Shown here: piece by piece, positions 63,967 through 64,000 of the stretch
Layout of the letters: the number at the start of each line of letters is the position of its first letter
Position numbering within the stretch: the stretch's first letter is position 1
Assembly: GCA_016709335.1 (NCBI GenBank)
Contig: JADJNC010000060.1
Span: 62,001-126,000, forward strand
Direction: 5' to 3'
Source of the DNA: Candidatus Propionivibrio dominans
GTDB lineage: Bacteria; Pseudomonadota; Gammaproteobacteria; Burkholderiales; Rhodocyclaceae
Length of the DNA: 64,000 nt
Notes under the pieces: model-generated
The model's database searches: none
Told to the model about the DNA's origin: nothing
Seen by the model: the letters and a program-made list of their open reading frames with translations, nothing else
Translations under genes and position numbers: made by a program

Positions 63967-64000
63967 GACTGAAGTTCCTTGTCAGATCTCGCCGCGTGCG

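Overview
The window looks like a chromosomal piece of a GC-rich betaproteobacterium, most likely in the Rhodocyclales (Dechloromonas/Accumulibacter/Propionivibrio-like). This is inferred from the rnfABCDGE-nth order, a class I PHA synthase, a DUF1841 protein, a DSF (rpf) locus and the overall protein style; no rRNA or other phylogenetic marker is present.

Layout. 1-7150: kdp potassium system (kdpB 3' end, kdpC, a corA-like gene, kdpD, kdpE); a palindromic repeat separates kdpB from kdpC. 7180-8860: decayed toxin-antitoxin module, rlpA-like gene, relic DNA. 8861-17715: pyrD, rnfABCDGE-nth, a FIST-domain gene and a DUF1841 gene. 18000-25670: FecR-like protein, GspE/PilB-type ATPase, Cys-repeat protein, DNA glycosylase, htpG, greB-type factor and small genes. 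25710-30090: DMT transporter interrupted by low-complexity sequence, CapA-like protein, and a thioredoxin-like protein with a permease. 30796-39120: rpfG-rpfC convergent with rpfF (DSF quorum sensing), plus a second response regulator whose receiver is nearly identical to that of RpfG but drives GAF-PAS-PAS-GGDEF-EAL domains. 39407-44233: ACP/fatty acyl-AMP ligase/acyltransferase fusion and phaC. 44715-48470: prc protease and an IS110-family element. 48469-56355: redox/arsenic island (DsbD-like gene, permease plus thioredoxin-like protein, trxC, ECF sigma factor, OsmC, acr3, arsC, arsR). 56608-59719: denD-otnI-otnK for four-carbon acid sugars. 59763-60435: an ORF-less group II intron directly after the icd terminator. 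60491-63966: icd, divergent aceK, and rpmG.

The region most worth attention is 30.7-44.2 kb. It joins a DSF synthase/sensor/effector set to a duplicated receiver with a c-di-GMP synthase/phosphodiesterase output, an unusual acyl-activating fusion and PHA synthesis. Several genes carry single-base frameshifts (rpfC, the GGDEF-EAL gene, phaC), and two genes contain homopolymer-rich non-coding blocks (about 26.3-27.0 kb and 49.7-50.0 kb). Together these suggest assembly or sequencing errors, so the breaks should not be read as gene death without raw reads. Several families of short inverted repeats are scattered through the window and in places extend reading frames (rnfG, nth).
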